Notes: generated from the sequence alone by a model not told the origin. 9,650 bases of DNA from Actinomycetes bacterium (GCA_030609215.1 JAUWCR010000027.1:1-9650); one strand, 5' to 3'; counted from the first letter of the stretch, positions 1 through 7,679 are shown. Translations and numbers: made by a program.

Positions 1-62
1 AAATTAATAAAGATTTGAATATACAGGGTAAGGTAATTGCTGTACGGAGAAGCATCTCTTAA
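1..62 (+). CDS. lexA: C-terminal end of a probable LexA repressor (5' end outside window)
   Basis: The frame beginning at base 3 is open from the window edge to the TAA at 60-62 and reads INKDLNIQGKVIAVRRSIS. The pattern 'beta-strand, GKV-[IV]-x-V-x-R, stop' is how LexA proteins (S24-family autoproteolytic repressors) usually end. The location directly upstream of two DNA-damage polymerases supports this. LexA represses SOS genes and cleaves itself when RecA filaments form. Only 19 residues are visible, with no catalytic Ser/Lys and no helix-turn-helix, so a UmuD-like or other S24 relative is not excluded. The next gene starts about 56 nt downstream with no clear terminator or promoter between them, which suggests co-transcription. 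The identification is an inference from a short tail plus context. Confidence 0.55.
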   Translation, partial: INKDLNIQGKVIAVRRSIS

Positions 63-108
63 GCTTCATTTTAGATAAATAATTTAACCATAGTAAAAAA
101 GAATTTGT

Positions 109-113
109 GAGGA
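109..113 (+). promoter_or_regulatory. Shine-Dalgarno site that places the dnaE start at TTG 119
   Basis: GAGGA lies 5 nt before a TTG codon at 119-121. The longer reading from GTG 107 would overlap this site and has no SD of its own upstream. Starting at 119 gives MFTHLHVHSEYS, which matches the usual DnaE beginning, where the PHP HLHVH motif follows the initiator almost immediately. Confidence 0.6.
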
Positions 114-118
114 TAAAA

Positions 119-3100
119 TTGTTCACACATTTACATGTACACAGCGAATACAGCTTGCTGGAATCATCCATAAAGATAAAGGATTTAGTTAATACTGCTG
201 CTATGCTTGGCATGAAAGCAGTAGCCATTACTGATAAGTATGTTATGAGCGGAGCTGTAGAATTCTATAAAGAAGCTGTAACCAGAAATATAAAACCTAT
301 AATTGGCTGTGAAGTCTGCGTACTGAGAGAGCAAGTACCGACATATTTTATCTTACTTATAAAAAATGCAAAGGGATATGAAAACCTGTGCCAGATTATA
401 AGCAAATCACACTTAGAAAGCAGTAATCCACTGGTACCAGCAGTTGATATATCATACCTTGAAAAAAAGAGTGAAGGAATTATAGGGCTCAGCAGATATA
501 GCAAGGGAGCTCTAGCCAACCTTACGGATGAAAAGAATATTAAAAAGGCAGCTCAAGCTGCCAGGGATTATGAGAACATATTTAGAGGAGATTTTTATAT
601 AGAAATTCAGAGATATCCTTTAATTAATAACATATCTTACGAAAACTCAATCTCTGAAATATTAATTAACTTTGCCCAGAAAACCCATATTCCTATTGTA
701 GCCACAAACAATGTTTGCTACTTAAAAAAAGAAGACCATAAAATATATAAATCTCTATCTAAATTAAAAATTATGAGTATAAAAAATGACCCCAATATGG
801 AACTTTCCGAGAATAATGAACATTACTTCAAGTCAAGCTATGAAATGGCAAGTATGTTTTCTGGTATTCCAGAAGCAGTTACTAATACAAAAATCATAAC
901 AGATAAGTGTAATTTTAACTTCCAGCTGGGAAAAATAAGTATCCCCAATTTTAATGTTCCACGGGGAGAAACCCAGGAAAGCTATCTTAAAAAGCTCTGC
1001 CACAAGGGACTAAGGTTAAGGTATAACAACAATCCTTCAAAACAGGTTTTAGATAGATTAAATAAAGAACTTAAAGTAATAATAAAAAAAGGTTTTTGCG
1101 GATATTTTTTAATAGTAGCCGACATGGCAAGATTTACCCACGAAAATAATATTTTAATATGTGGAAAGGGTTCTGCTGTGGGGAGTCTGGTATCTTATAT
1201 ACTAAAAATATCAAATATAGATCCCATCAAAAATAATCTTTACTTTGAAAGATTTTTAAACAAGGAAAGAAAAAAACTTCCAGACATAGACATAGATGTT
1301 TCCAGTAAAAAGAAAACTTGTGTATTAAAATATCTATCATCCAAATATGGGAAGAAAAATATCGCCAGGGTTTGCAGCTTCCCCACAATAAAGCCAAGAG
1401 CTGCAATAAGGGAAGCAGGGAGAATTTTAAATCTAAACAAAGAAGAAGTAGACCATATTATAAAAGCAATACCAAACTACAGACATTTTTTTACCAGAGA
1501 AGACATGGAAAAAGCAATAAAAGAATATAATAGTATAAACATGAAAAGCACTATCTACAAAAAAATAACTTCCGTTTCTAAAAAGATAGAAGGATTCGTA
1601 AGACACATTTCAATGCATCCTTCTGCTTTTATAGTATCAAATTCTAACCTGGCAAAAATTATCCCACTTACTCTTTCGGGAACTGGTGAGATAATGAGCC
1701 AGTATGACAAGGACAGCATAGAAGACTTGGGACTCCTGAAGATAGATCTTATAAATTCTTTAAGCCTTAGTATATTAAGCGACATTGCAGATATTTTAAA
1801 AAACAGCAGAAATATAAATTTAAGTTTTTCAGAAATTAAACATGATGATAAAAAAGTATTCAATCTTATAAAAAATGGCAGAACACTTGGAGTTTTTCAA
1901 CTGGAGAGTTTTGGCATAAGAACACTTGCAAGAAAGATAAAACCCTCAAGCTTAAATGATATCACCCTTCTTATATCACTATACAGGCCAGGGCCACAGC
2001 AGTCAGGCATGGTTAATAATTTTATTGAAAGAAAATTTGGAAGAGAAAGAATAACCTATCTTAATAAAGACTTGAAGCCAATTCTAGAAGAAACTTATGG
2101 GATGATACTCTATCAGGAACAGGTTATGCAAATAGCTATAAAAATAGCCGGATACTCACTCAGTGAATCTGAAAACCTAAGAAAAGCTATGACAGGCAGA
2201 TCAAAAGAAAAAATGAAAACCCAGGAGTCAAGATTTGTAAGAGGCGCACTAAATAAAGGCTACAATATAGGAACTGTAAATAAAATATTTAAACTGATAT
2301 CCAAATTTGCCAGTTATGGTTTTGTTAAAGCTCATGCTGCTGCCTACGCTGAGCTTTCGTATAAAACCTGCTATCTAAAAGCTTACTATCCTGCAGAACT
2401 TATATCAATAATACTTACCAATAAATCAGGCTATTATAACGAGATGCAGTATATTGAAGAAGCAAGAAGACTTGGAATAGGCATAAAACTTCCCGACATT
2501 AACAGGAGTGGAATTGAATTTTGTGTTGAAGATGGTGGTAAATCTATAAGAACATCCCTGCTTTCCATAAGAAACCTGGGGTTTGAAGGGGTAAACTTTA
2601 TAATAAACGAAAAAGCTAGAAATGGAAATTTTAAAGATTTTTTTGATTTCTACTACAGAACTTCAAACAATCACAAGTTAGCCAGAAAAGCAGTCGAAAA
2701 TTTAATAAAAATTGGAGCATTTGATTTTACAAATCTAAAGAGAAAATACTTACTGCTGATTTTTTATCACCTCCAAAATTTAAATAATAACAGTGCAAGG
2801 CACAGTCATAATTCTTATTTCCATAACAATTCTTGTCTCCAGAATCAAAATCCCAAGAACTTAATAGATTTTACCCTTGAAGAAAAGCTTAAACTAGAGG
2901 AAGAAATACTCGGATTTTTTATAAGTGCCAACCCTCTTAAATATTTCAAAGAAGAATTAAAGAAATTCAATATCACAAGAAGTAAATATTTTTCCTATCT
3001 GATAAAAAACAGGAAAAAAGAATATAGAATCTCAGGGTTAATAAAAAATGCAAACTATATATATCCCAAAGATATATTTACTTCAGGAATCGTTATTACA

Positions 3101-3397
3101 AGAAGAATAGAAAAAACTAAAAATGGACAACCCATGCTTTTTTGCACAATGGAAGATGAAGACGGGATGTATGAATCAGTTTTTTTCTCTGATACTTTTA
3201 AAAGAAATTCTAAAATAATAATGAATCAATCTCCTGTTATAATTAAAGGAAGACTCCATTTAAGAGATAATACTATATCCATTATTGCAAAAGATGTTAT
3301 AAGCCTTGTATTACTTAAAAAATTAGAAAATAATAGTATAAGGGACAACATAAAAACAAATTTGCTCGCAGGAGCTGGGGCAATATGGAAAACATGA
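119..3397 (+). CDS. DnaE-family DNA polymerase III alpha subunit, probable SOS/lesion-bypass type (DnaE2/ImuC-like)
   Basis: C-family DNA polymerase of 1092 residues from TTG 119 (1096 from GTG 107). Domains in order: PHP (about 1-220, HLHVH at 4-8), palm and fingers (about 300-800), helix-hairpin-helix region (about 816-871) and OB fold (about 968-1062). Palm features are GKGSAVGS (349-356), the PDIDID carboxylates (388-393) and the third Asp in LLKID (543). YRPGP (622-626) and YQEQVM (665-670) also match, so polymerase activity is expected. The sequence after PDIDID, the HISMHPSAF stretch and LLKIDLINSLSLSIL (from memory) resemble DnaE2/ImuC-type enzymes, whereas replicative DnaE has RHAGxHAAG and KMDFLGLRTLT. 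Several PHP metal ligands are replaced, and the protein ends soon after the OB fold without a tau-binding domain. It lies downstream of a probable lexA tail and overlaps dinB. A divergent replicative DnaE remains possible. DnaE family membership is certain; the bypass role is inferred. Confidence 0.93.
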   Translation: MFTHLHVHSEYSLLESSIKIKDLVNTAAMLGMKAVAITDKYVMSGAVEFYKEAVTRNIKPIIGCEVCVLREQVPTYFILLIKNAKGYENLCQIISKSHLESSNPLVPAVDISYLEKKSEGIIGLSRYSKGALANLTDEKNIKKAAQAARDYENIFRGDFYIEIQRYPLINNISYENSISEILINFAQKTHIPIVATNNVCYLKKEDHKIYKSLSKLKIMSIKNDPNMELSENNEHYFKSSYEMASMFSGIPEAVTNTKIITDKCNFNFQLGKISIPNFNVPRGETQESYLKKLCHKGLRLRYNNNPSKQVLDRLNKELKVIIKKGFCGYFLIVADMARFTHENNILICGKGSAVGSLVSYILKISNIDPIKNNLYFERFLNKERKKLPDIDIDVSSKKKTCVLKYLSSKYGKKNIARVCSFPTIKPRAAIREAGRILNLNKEEVDHIIKAIPNYRHFFTREDMEKAIKEYNSINMKSTIYKKITSVSKKIEGFVRHISMHPSAFIVSNSNLAKIIPLTLSGTGEIMSQYDKDSIEDLGLLKIDLINSLSLSILSDIADILKNSRNINLSFSEIKHDDKKVFNLIKNGRTLGVFQLESFGIRTLARKIKPSSLNDITLLISLYRPGPQQSGMVNNFIERKFGRERITYLNKDLKPILEETYGMILYQEQVMQIAIKIAGYSLSESENLRKAMTGRSKEKMKTQESRFVRGALNKGYNIGTVNKIFKLISKFASYGFVKAHAAAYAELSYKTCYLKAYYPAELISIILTNKSGYYNEMQYIEEARRLGIGIKLPDINRSGIEFCVEDGGKSIRTSLLSIRNLGFEGVNFIINEKARNGNFKDFFDFYYRTSNNHKLARKAVENLIKIGAFDFTNLKRKYLLLIFYHLQNLNNNSARHSHNSYFHNNSCLQNQNPKNLIDFTLEEKLKLEEEILGFFISANPLKYFKEELKKFNITRSKYFSYLIKNRKKEYRISGLIKNANYIYPKDIFTSGIVITRRIEKTKNGQPMLFCTMEDEDGMYESVFFSDTFKRNSKIIMNQSPVIIKGRLHLRDNTISIIAKDVISLVLLKKLENNSIRDNIKTNLLAGAGAIWKT

Positions 3398-4566
3398 GGA
3401 AAATAATCCATGTAGATATGGATGCTTTCTTTGCTCAAGTTGAACAAAGAGACAACCCTAAATACAAAAACAAACCTTTAATAGTAGGGGGCCCTTTAAA
3501 CAGAGGGGTAATTTCATCTGCTTCTTATGAAGCAAGAAAATATGGACTTCATGCAGGAATGCCCCTTACAAGAGCAAAGAGACTCTGCACTGTAGGAATT
3601 TTCGTTCCCGTAGATATGGAGAAATACCTGGAAGAATCAAGAAAAATAAGAGAGATATTTTTTCAGTTTACCCCACTTGTTGAGTTTGTTGGCTGTGACG
3701 AAGGTTTCTTAGATGTAACAGGCTGTGAAAAGCTCTTCGGAAATGCTATTGATATTGCTAAAAGAATAAAAGGCAAAATATATGAACGAACAAATTTAAC
3801 TTCCTCGGCAGGAATAGCCCCCAATAAATTTTTAGCAAAACTTGCTTCAAGTATAGGAAAACCAAATGGACTTACCGTGCTTGAAGGAGGTAAGGAAGTA
3901 ATAGAAAAAATAAAACTTCTTCCCGTGTCTTACCTCTGGGGTGTAGGAAGAGTAACCGGTGAAAGTCTTAAATCCATGGGCGTTAAAACTATTGGAGACG
4001 TTGCCGGTATACCAGTAGAAATTCTGAAAGCTAAATTTGGAGAAATTGGCGAAGTCATCCAAAATATGGCAAATGGAGTAGATGACCGAGAAGTTATACC
4101 TTGTCATGAGCCAAAATCCATAGGAAGAGAGATAACTTACAAAAGAGACACAAATGATCTTGAGATCCTAAAATCAACCTTGCTGTTTCTTTCTCAAAAG
4201 ATATCAATAAATTTAAACTCTAAAAAATATAAGGGTAGAGTTGTGACTCTAAAGGTTAGATTCTCTGATTTTAAAACTATTACAAAAAGAAAAACTCTTA
4301 AAAATCATACATCTGGAATACTTAATATATATAAGCCTTCCCTCCTGCTCCTTGATGGACTTGATCTGGTTCGTAAGAAAATCAGGCTGCTAGGTATTTC
4401 TGTAAGCAGCCTAAAACCAAACTTCATATTAGATAACTTGCTTTTTAAAGAAAAGAAAAAAGAAGAAAATCTAACCAAAGCTATTGGAAAAATATCAGAC
4501 AAATTTGGAGACAATAAACTCACCATAGCAGGACTTGTAGAAAAAGATAAAACTAAATTCTTCTAG
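3385..4566 (+). CDS. dinB: DNA polymerase IV (DinB, Y-family translesion polymerase)
   Basis: Y-family DNA polymerase of 393 residues, a normal Pol IV length. It copies damaged or mispaired templates with low fidelity. Visible features: HVDMDAFFAQVE (9-20) with metal ligand D11 and probable steric gate F16; the SYEARKYG finger motif (47-54); CDEGFLD (104-110) carrying D105 and E106; a helix-hairpin-helix thumb around 182-215 (LWGVGRVT); and a little-finger domain from about 245. All three catalytic carboxylates are present, so it is not an inactive ImuB. The usual SIDEA block reads GCDEG. Where Pol IV often has the QLxLF clamp peptide, this protein has LDNLLF (349-354). The start at ATG 3385 has GGAG 10 nt upstream and overlaps dnaE by 13 nt; ATG 3394, which forms an ATGA overlap with the dnaE stop, is an alternative. 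The overlap implies translational coupling. Confidence 0.95.
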   Translation: MENMRKIIHVDMDAFFAQVEQRDNPKYKNKPLIVGGPLNRGVISSASYEARKYGLHAGMPLTRAKRLCTVGIFVPVDMEKYLEESRKIREIFFQFTPLVEFVGCDEGFLDVTGCEKLFGNAIDIAKRIKGKIYERTNLTSSAGIAPNKFLAKLASSIGKPNGLTVLEGGKEVIEKIKLLPVSYLWGVGRVTGESLKSMGVKTIGDVAGIPVEILKAKFGEIGEVIQNMANGVDDREVIPCHEPKSIGREITYKRDTNDLEILKSTLLFLSQKISINLNSKKYKGRVVTLKVRFSDFKTITKRKTLKNHTSGILNIYKPSLLLLDGLDLVRKKIRLLGISVSSLKPNFILDNLLFKEKKKEENLTKAIGKISDKFGDNKLTIAGLVEKDKTKFF

Positions 4567-4569
4567 ATT

Positions 4570-5961
4570 TTAAGCTACACTGCAGGCCTCGGCTTCAAGT
4601 GACTTATTTATAATACTTATTTCCCTTAGAATAAAAATTCCAGTAACCAAGAAAGCTAAAAAGTCAGAAACTGGCCATGAAAGCCAGACTCCATTTAAAT
4701 CAAAGAGTAATGGCAGTATAAAGATAGCTGGTAATAAAAATAACAGCTGTCTGGACACAGTTATTATTGTTGCTGGTAAAGCTTTACCAATTGCCTGGAA
4801 AAAACTTCCACCAATTATTGTAATCCCTAACGTAGGAAATAACATAACTATAATTCTAAGAGGTATTATGCCACTCGCAATTAACTTACTATCATTGCTG
4901 AACAGACTTAGTAATGCCCCAGGAAAAAACATCATAATAATAAAGGCAACACCTGCTATTACTGTAGTCCACATAACTGCTTCACTGAAGACTTTTTTAA
5001 CTCTACTGTAAAGTTTTGCACCATAATTAAAACTAACAATTGTCGAAAATCCATGTGATATTCCTAAAATAGGCATAAAAGTCAAGTCAAATATTCTTAT
5101 ACCAATACCAACAACAGCAATGTATAAATCACTTCCATAATATAAAACAGCTCTATTAAAAACTATAAATATAACACTATCTATAGACGCCATTAAAAAT
5201 GAAGGAAACCCAATAATTAGTATATTTTTTATCACCTTTCCTTTTAATTTAAACATCTCCAGTTTAAAGGAAAATATACTTCTTTTAGACATAAAATAGA
5301 TAATAATATAGATAGAAACAATAATCTGGCTGATTATTGTAGCTATAGCTACACCTCTTACTCCCATTTTAAAAACAAATATAAATATTGGATCCAAAAT
5401 AATATTCATTACTGCACCTATAATAATTGGATACATTGCAGCTCTTGGTTTTCCTTCAGCTCTTATTATTATGTTTGAACAGATACCAAAAGAAAAAAAT
5501 ATAAATCCAAGTAAAATTATTTGAGTATAATCTTTCGCGTAAGGGAGAACATCTTTCGAAGCACCAAAGAACATCAGTAATTCATCCATAAAAATATAAG
5601 TAGGAATCATTACTATAACACTTAGAATCAAATTTAACATGATTCCATTTCCTGCAGTAATTATTGCAGCATCCTTTTTTTTCGCACCAAGTGATCTTGA
5701 TATTATTGATGCTGAACCAACACCAATCATAAAACCTATGGCCATCATAATTATCTGTATAGGAAGCACAATAGTTAAAGAAGCAATAGCAATAGGGCCT
5801 ACTACATTTCCGACAAAAATGGCATCTACAAAATTATATAATGCACTAATTACCATTCCTATAACTGCAGGATATGAAAATTTTAGCAGCAAGATCCTTA
5901 AATTATCTTTTAATATGTGTTTTCCTTCTTCATCCATGCTCTTAAATAATAAAAAACTCAT
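4570..5961 (-). CDS. MATE-family multidrug/cation antiporter
   Basis: Membrane exporter of 463 residues, the standard MATE length with about 12 helices in two homologous halves. These proteins expel cationic drugs or metabolites in exchange for Na+ or H+. The first half shows LYNFVDAIFVGNVVGP (41-56) and the GVGSASIISRSLGAKKKDAA block (80-99), typical of the MepA/DinF-like branch. The second half repeats this in the GIGIRI...GISHGFSTIVSFNYGA region (about 286-317). Substrate cannot be told from sequence. Neither ATG 5961 nor the alternative ATG 5937 (MDEEGKH) has a convincing SD, so the exact N-terminus is uncertain. The gene is transcribed towards dinB, with only 3 nt between the two stop codons and no intergenic terminator, and away from the omega-amidase gene. 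The short acidic tail (LEAEACSVA) is unremarkable. Confidence 0.93.
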   Translation of the reverse strand: MSFLLFKSMDEEGKHILKDNLRILLLKFSYPAVIGMVISALYNFVDAIFVGNVVGPIAIASLTIVLPIQIIMMAIGFMIGVGSASIISRSLGAKKKDAAIITAGNGIMLNLILSVIVMIPTYIFMDELLMFFGASKDVLPYAKDYTQIILLGFIFFSFGICSNIIIRAEGKPRAAMYPIIIGAVMNIILDPIFIFVFKMGVRGVAIATIISQIIVSIYIIIYFMSKRSIFSFKLEMFKLKGKVIKNILIIGFPSFLMASIDSVIFIVFNRAVLYYGSDLYIAVVGIGIRIFDLTFMPILGISHGFSTIVSFNYGAKLYSRVKKVFSEAVMWTTVIAGVAFIIMMFFPGALLSLFSNDSKLIASGIIPLRIIVMLFPTLGITIIGGSFFQAIGKALPATIITVSRQLLFLLPAIFILPLLFDLNGVWLSWPVSDFLAFLVTGIFILREISIINKSLEAEACSVA

Positions 5962-6049
5962 AAAAATATTAGCAAATGATAAACCTTTTTTGATATTAAA
6001 TAAAGTTTCTCGGATAATTTATAATTTTTTCAACCACTCAGTACTGTAC

Positions 6050-6078
6050 TTTTTAATTCAAAAGCCCAATAATATACT
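6050..6078 (+). promoter_or_regulatory. Candidate sigma-70-type promoter for the omega-amidase gene
   Basis: A -10 element TATACT (6073-6078, 5 of 6 consensus) follows a weak -35 TTTTTA (6050-6055) with a 17-nt spacer. Transcription would start near 6085, leaving a leader of about 36 nt. In DNA this AT-rich, chance matches are common, so only the placement in the divergent 5962-6109 gap adds support. No convincing promoter for the divergent MATE gene was found in the same gap. Confidence 0.3.
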
Positions 6079-6107
6079 TGTTTAAATTTTAGAGTAAAAG
6101 ATTTAAA

Positions 6108-6113
6108 AGGTGG
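6108..6113 (+). promoter_or_regulatory. Shine-Dalgarno site that places the omega-amidase start at TTG 6122
   Basis: AGGTGG, preceded by AAA, ends 8 nt before TTG 6122. The alternative GTG at 6110 lies inside the SD itself and would add four residues (MVSF) before the conserved beginning KIKVSICQI. Confidence 0.65.
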
Positions 6114-6121
6114 TTTCTTTC

Positions 6122-6931
6122 TTGAAAATAAAAGTCTCAATATGCCAAATCAAAGTAACATATAATAAGGAACAAAATTTAATAAAAACAGCTAAAATGG
6201 TTAAAAAGGCTGCTGTAAAATCTGATATTGTAATACTGCCTGAAATGTTTAACTGTCCATATAGTAATCATTATTTTCCAAAATTTGCAGAGCCCTATCC
6301 TGGAAAAACTACAAAATTGCTGGCAAACCTTGCAAAAGAACTAAATATCTATATTGTTGGAGGATCTATTCCTGAGAAGGAAGGTAAAAAGATATACAAT
6401 ACTTCTTATTCTTTTAATGGAGATGGAGATTTAATAGGCAAACACAGAAAAATTCACCTGTTTGACGTTAATATTAAAGATGGAATTAATTTTAAGGAAT
6501 CAGACATTTTATCATGCGGAAACAAAATAACCGCTTTTAAAACAGAGTTCTGTAAAATTGGAGTCGCTATCTGCTATGATATGAGATTCCCTGAACTTAT
6601 AGGCAAAATGACAATGGAAGGTTCTAAAATTATAATAATACCAGCAGCATTTAACATGACTACTGGTCCTGCACACTGGCACTCTATAATTAGAGCTAGG
6701 GCTATCGATAATCAAATATATCTAATAGCTGCTTCCCCTGCAAGAAATACTAAAAATGAGTATGTTGCTTACGGGCATTCCTTAATAGTTGACCCCTGGG
6801 GAAAAATAATTGCGGAAGCAGACGAAAAAGAAAATATTATATCTGGAACAATTGATCTCGAAAGATTATATAAGATAAGAAAAGAACTTCCTTTATTAAA
6901 ACACAGAAGAATAGAAATTTATAAAAAATAA
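6122..6931 (+). CDS. Nit2-like omega-amidase (nitrilase superfamily carbon-nitrogen hydrolase)
   Basis: Cytosolic amidohydrolase of 269 residues from TTG 6122. The catalytic Glu-Lys-Cys triad is visible: E41 in ILPEMFN, K110 in KHRKIHLFD and C151 in ICYDMRFPE. The match to eukaryotic and bacterial Nit2 runs the whole length, including IYIVGGSIPE, FNMTTGPAHWHS, RARAIDNQ, ASPAR and YGHS-x-IVDPWG. Nit2 enzymes hydrolyse alpha-ketoglutaramate and alpha-ketosuccinamate to the keto acid and ammonia, clearing by-products of glutamine or asparagine transamination. This family assignment is strong; the exact substrate is inferred. Related deaminated-glutathione amidases usually differ around the GPAHW segment. 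It is a single-gene unit, divergent from the MATE gene and convergent with the RRM gene 153 nt away, so no pathway partner is visible. Confidence 0.93.
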   Translation: MKIKVSICQIKVTYNKEQNLIKTAKMVKKAAVKSDIVILPEMFNCPYSNHYFPKFAEPYPGKTTKLLANLAKELNIYIVGGSIPEKEGKKIYNTSYSFNGDGDLIGKHRKIHLFDVNIKDGINFKESDILSCGNKITAFKTEFCKIGVAICYDMRFPELIGKMTMEGSKIIIIPAAFNMTTGPAHWHSIIRARAIDNQIYLIAASPARNTKNEYVAYGHSLIVDPWGKIIAEADEKENIISGTIDLERLYKIRKELPLLKHRRIEIYKK

Positions 6932-7008
6932 AGCATTCCATTTGAAGTACTGTATCCAAAATAAAACATATTAAAGCTTTTAAACCTTTATAAACTTACT
7001 AAGCCTTA

Positions 7009-7022
7009 CTTACACTTGTAAG
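7009..7022. repeat. Short inverted repeat between convergent genes
   Basis: CTTAC-ACTT-GTAAG forms a 5-bp stem with a 4-nt loop in the 153-nt gap between the stops of the omega-amidase and RRM genes. It could act on either strand, but no T-tract follows on either side, so it does not qualify as an intrinsic terminator. Nothing else in this gap looks functional. Confidence 0.25.
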
Positions 7023-7084
7023 CCACCATATGAAATTATAATTAAAGAAAATGCAGTAAAATATTAAAGTATAAACCTAGGGAT

Positions 7085-7429
7085 TTATTTGTAGTCTCTT
7101 CTTAATTTTCGCAGCTTATAATTTAAATCGCCTTTAACCTTATTTCCAGTGTTATAACTTTTTCGCCCGCCATAGTCCCTTTTTTCTCGATTTCTAGCCT
7201 CATTAACCACAATAGTTCTGTCTTTAAAGCTACTCTGATTAAACTTTTCCAGAGCTTTTTTTGCTTCTTCTTCGGTTCCCATTTCTATAAAACCAAACCC
7301 TCGTGATTTTCCATCTTCTCTCATAACTACTTTTGCATAAGTTACAGTGCCCTCACTCGAAAACAATTCCTCCAATTCTTTATCAGTTGTAGAATATTCT
7401 AGATTACCAACATATAGTTTCTTGTTCAC
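7085..7429 (-). CDS. Small RRM-domain RNA-binding protein
   Basis: A single RNA-recognition-motif protein of 114 residues. RNP2 is LYVGNL (5-10) and RNP1 is KSRGFGFIEM (41-50), with the RNA-stacking aromatics Y6, F45 and F47 all present. The RRM ends at about residue 78 and is followed by a basic tail (about 79-114) rich in Arg, Lys, Tyr and Gly. This is the layout of bacterial Rbp proteins, first known from cyanobacteria, where several are cold-induced and bind single-stranded RNA. The targets of this one are unknown. It starts at GTG 7429 with AAAGG 9 nt upstream. The inferred promoter leaves a leader of about 120 nt, longer than for other genes here, which may hint at post-transcriptional control. 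No operon partner is visible. Confidence 0.93.
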   Translation of the reverse strand: MNKKLYVGNLEYSTTDKELEELFSSEGTVTYAKVVMREDGKSRGFGFIEMGTEEEAKKALEKFNQSSFKDRTIVVNEARNREKRDYGGRKSYNTGNKVKGDLNYKLRKLRRDYK

Positions 7430-7557
7430 TTAAAAATACCTTTCTTTATTTTTTTTTATTTTTTATATGAATGAGAAGTAAGATTCCTTTAAATGCAAAT
7501 TTAATAAAATCCTCACTACCCAGTTTTAAATCGTAATGCTAATTTAAGCAGTTTTTT

Positions 7558-7586
7558 ATTATATAGCATATTCAACATTATGCAAA
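7558..7586 (-). promoter_or_regulatory. Candidate promoter for the RRM gene
   Basis: On the minus strand, -35 TTTGCA (7586-7581, 4 of 6) and a perfect -10 TATAAT (7563-7558) are separated by 17 nt. Transcription would start near 7551, giving a leader of about 120 nt before GTG 7429 that ends in a very A-rich stretch just ahead of the SD. Confidence 0.5.
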
Positions 7587-7650
7587 TAAAATCCTTCTTC
7601 TGTTTTTAAGTATAAAATTGTAAAATAAAATATTAAAAATAAAAAAAACA

Positions 7651-7679
7651 TTTATTTACTTCAATTATTTTATTATAAT
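7651..7679 (+). promoter_or_regulatory. Candidate promoter for the small membrane protein gene
   Basis: A perfect -10 TATAAT (7674-7679) lies 17 nt after a weak -35 TTTATT (7651-7656). Transcription would begin near 7686, about 29 nt before ATG 7715. The surrounding sequence is so A/T-rich that the -35 has little weight. Confidence 0.4.

Noticed and set aside
63..118. LexA-type operator between the lexA tail and dnaE
   Set aside because: No GAAC-N4-GTTC palindrome or other strong dyad is present. If LexA controls the cassette, the site should be upstream of the window.
1555..1863. 102-residue minus-strand frame inside dnaE
   Set aside because: It lies entirely within the conserved palm region of DnaE and shows no recognisable domain, so it is a shadow frame.
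5639..6085. 148-residue open frame on the plus strand opposite the start of the MATE gene
   Set aside because: It is the antisense image of a hydrophobic MATE coding region, has no ribosome site, and the MATE frame on the other strand is unmistakable.
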